A stretch of DNA of 64,000 nucleotides from Leisingera sp. M658. GTDB lineage: Bacteria > Pseudomonadota > Alphaproteobacteria > Rhodobacterales > Rhodobacteraceae. Positions 62,634 to 64,000 of the stretch are shown here, in pieces (the stretch's first letter is position 1; the number at the start of each line of letters is the position of its first letter). The translations under genes and the position numbers were made by a program. The stretch covers positions 4,188,001 to 4,252,000 of the forward strand of contig NZ_CP083546.1 in assembly GCF_025144145.1 (NCBI RefSeq), given 5' to 3'. The notes beneath the pieces were generated by a model that did no database searches, was not told the DNA's origin, and saw only the letters and a list, made by a program, of their open reading frames with translations.

Positions 62634-64000
62634 GTGCCTAAGCTTACCACTGAACAACTATTCAGTCCGACCGTCCTGCTGGCGCTGGCGCTTATGGCGA
62701 TCATTGTGATGATGATCCTGCCGATGCCGGCCTGGGTGCTGGATGTTGGCCTGGCGGCGTCCTTTGGGCTCGCCATTCTGATCTTCACCATCACTCTGTT
62801 CATAGAACGGCCGCTGGATTTTTCCTCATTCCCGACAATCCTTCTGGCCTCGCTGATGCTTCGGCTGTCACTGAACATATCCTCCACCAAACTGATCATC
62901 GGCCAGGGGCATTCCGGCACCGACGCGGCCGGCAATGTGATCGAAGGTTTTGCCCAGTTTGTGATGGGGGGCAGCGTATTCCTGGGTCTTGTGGTGTTCG
63001 GGGTGCTGTTGATCGTCAATTTCATGGTGATCACCAAGGGCGCTGCCAGGATGGCAGAAGTGGGCGCCCGGTTTGCACTGGATGGTATGCCAGGCAAACA
63101 GCTGGCGATCGACGCCGACATGTCAGCCGGCGCCATCGACCACCAGACCGCCAAGGAGCGCCGTGAGCGGGATCAGCAGGAAACCACATTCTTTGGCTCA
63201 CTCGACGGTGCGTCGAAGTTTGTCAAAGGCGACGCCATTGCCGGGCTTTTGATCACCTTACTGAACTTGGTCATGGGGCTGATCATGGGCGTTCTGGTCC
63301 ATGGCATGCCTGTTGGCAGCGCGTTTGAAACCTACGCTATCCTGACCGTGGGCGATGGTCTGGTGTCGCAGATCCCATCTGTGATCATTTCCATTGCAGC
63401 AGCTCTGCTGCTGGCCCGCGGCGGCACCACCGGCGCCACAGATACCGCCCTGTTCGAGCAATTCGGCCGCCATCCCGCCGCACTGACAACTGTTTCTGTG
63501 CTGATGATCCTGTTTGCATTGGTTCCCGGTCTGCCATTTCTGCCCTTCGTGACCGGTGGCAGTGTGCTGGGCTACGCAGCTTTCCGGATGGCAAAGAAGA
63601 AGCAGGACGAAGCAGAGGCGGAGATCGAGGAAAAAATCGAAGAAGCTGCAGACCCTACGGCAACCCGGCCGCTTGGTGATATTCTGGATCTGGATGATCT
63701 GCACCTGGAGTTTTCCCCCGATCTGGTCAGCATGGTTCTTGATGCCGGCACCGGGCTTGATGCCCGCATTGCCAACATGCGGTCCCATATTGCCACCACC
63801 TTTGGTCTGATCCTGCCGGAAATCCGGCTGACTGATCAGCATGAGCTGGAAAGAGGCACCTATGTGGTCAAAGTGCAGGGGGTTGAACAGGTGCGCGGCA
63901 CTTTGCATCCCGACATGGTTCTGGCCTTGATGCCGGACAATCATGACGCGCTGCCACCCGGCACTGATGTGACTGAGCCGGTCTACGGCGCGCCGGCCCG
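62634..64000 (+). CDS. flhA: Flagellar biosynthesis protein FlhA, partial
   Basis: FlhA is the major export-gate protein. The frame starts at the GTG at 62634 (VPKLTTEQLFSPTVLLALAL) and stays open to the window end, about 455 codons. Membrane segments and the conserved LRLSLNISSTKLIIGQGHSG and cytoplasmic-loop GARFALDGMPGKQLAIDADM (about residues 141-160) are diagnostic, followed by ERRERDQQETTFFGSLDGAS. The C-terminal cytoplasmic domain begins before the edge and is cut by the window. Confidence 0.95.
   Translation, partial: MPKLTTEQLFSPTVLLALALMAIIVMMILPMPAWVLDVGLAASFGLAILIFTITLFIERPLDFSSFPTILLASLMLRLSLNISSTKLIIGQGHSGTDAAGNVIEGFAQFVMGGSVFLGLVVFGVLLIVNFMVITKGAARMAEVGARFALDGMPGKQLAIDADMSAGAIDHQTAKERRERDQQETTFFGSLDGASKFVKGDAIAGLLITLLNLVMGLIMGVLVHGMPVGSAFETYAILTVGDGLVSQIPSVIISIAAALLLARGGTTGATDTALFEQFGRHPAALTTVSVLMILFALVPGLPFLPFVTGGSVLGYAAFRMAKKKQDEAEAEIEEKIEEAADPTATRPLGDILDLDDLHLEFSPDLVSMVLDAGTGLDARIANMRSHIATTFGLILPEIRLTDQHELERGTYVVKVQGVEQVRGTLHPDMVLALMPDNHDALPPGTDVTEPVYGAPA

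Noticed and set aside
62321-62641. 106-codon frame just upstream of flhA
   Set aside because: No ribosome site or motif, and it overlaps the flhA start; more likely leader DNA.

Overview
The window looks like a chromosome segment from a Roseobacter-group alphaproteobacterium (Rhodobacterales, close to Leisingera, Phaeobacter or Ruegeria). The placement rests on the high-GC coding style, the hemD-mic60-hemY cluster, petP/petR-type regulators, the xseB-ispA-dxs operon, a complex I NDUFA9-type protein, amn/ade purine genes and an alphaproteobacterial flagellar cluster with FliH-, FliN- and MotE-like proteins. This is a judgement from protein content; no 16S gene is present. Almost the whole window is coding.

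Layout. 0-4.3 kb: partial tsaD (minus), then hemD, mic60/mitofilin (with a 16-copy hexanucleotide repeat) and hemY. 4.4-8.4 kb: two identical tRNA-Leu(CAG) genes about 3.9 kb apart bracket tRNA-Thr(CGT) and an AraC regulator / cupin / flavin monooxygenase module. 8.5-17.8 kb: a globin, an NDUFA9-like protein, uppP, and glutamate synthase with a GFA-family gene between gltD and gltB. 17.8-26.5 kb: mtgA, a GST, queG, a hydantoinase/oxoprolinase, msrBA, a DUF4202 protein, two exporters and an HU protein. 26.6-29.9 kb: the ade-amn operon, which can turn AMP into hypoxanthine. 30-31.7 kb: a VOC protein and an unrecognised polytopic membrane protein. 31.7-37.3 kb: a GlxA-type regulator divergent from acyl-CoA dehydrogenase, a SelW-like protein, an ADP-forming acyl-CoA ligase and a carnitinyl-CoA dehydratase-like crotonase. 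37.3-45.7 kb: a methyltransferase, an SDR, a small membrane protein, dxs-ispA-xseB-HDAC (minus), petR-petP (minus) and ilvE. 45.7-50.4 kb: AraC and LysR regulators, small membrane proteins, an atypical SDR and a DMT transporter. 50.4-53.8 kb: an accessory islet with a Tat-exported metallo-beta-lactamase-fold protein, its divergent LysR regulator and a decayed IS3-family element. 53.8-64 kb: the flagellar cluster, with fliF-fliH-fliN-fliP on the minus strand and fliL, two accessory genes, motA, a large uncharacterised secreted protein and flhA on the plus strand; flhA runs off the end.

Most genes are ordinary core functions. The points most worth a second look are the acyl-CoA operon with an embedded SelW-like gene, the tRNA-Leu duplication around the monooxygenase module, the SDR that lacks its catalytic Tyr and Lys and overlaps a small membrane protein, the uncharacterised flagellar-cluster proteins, and a dispersed intergenic repeat family. 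No CRISPR array, prophage or complete insertion sequence was seen. No clearly novel defence or biosynthetic system can be supported from the sequence alone.
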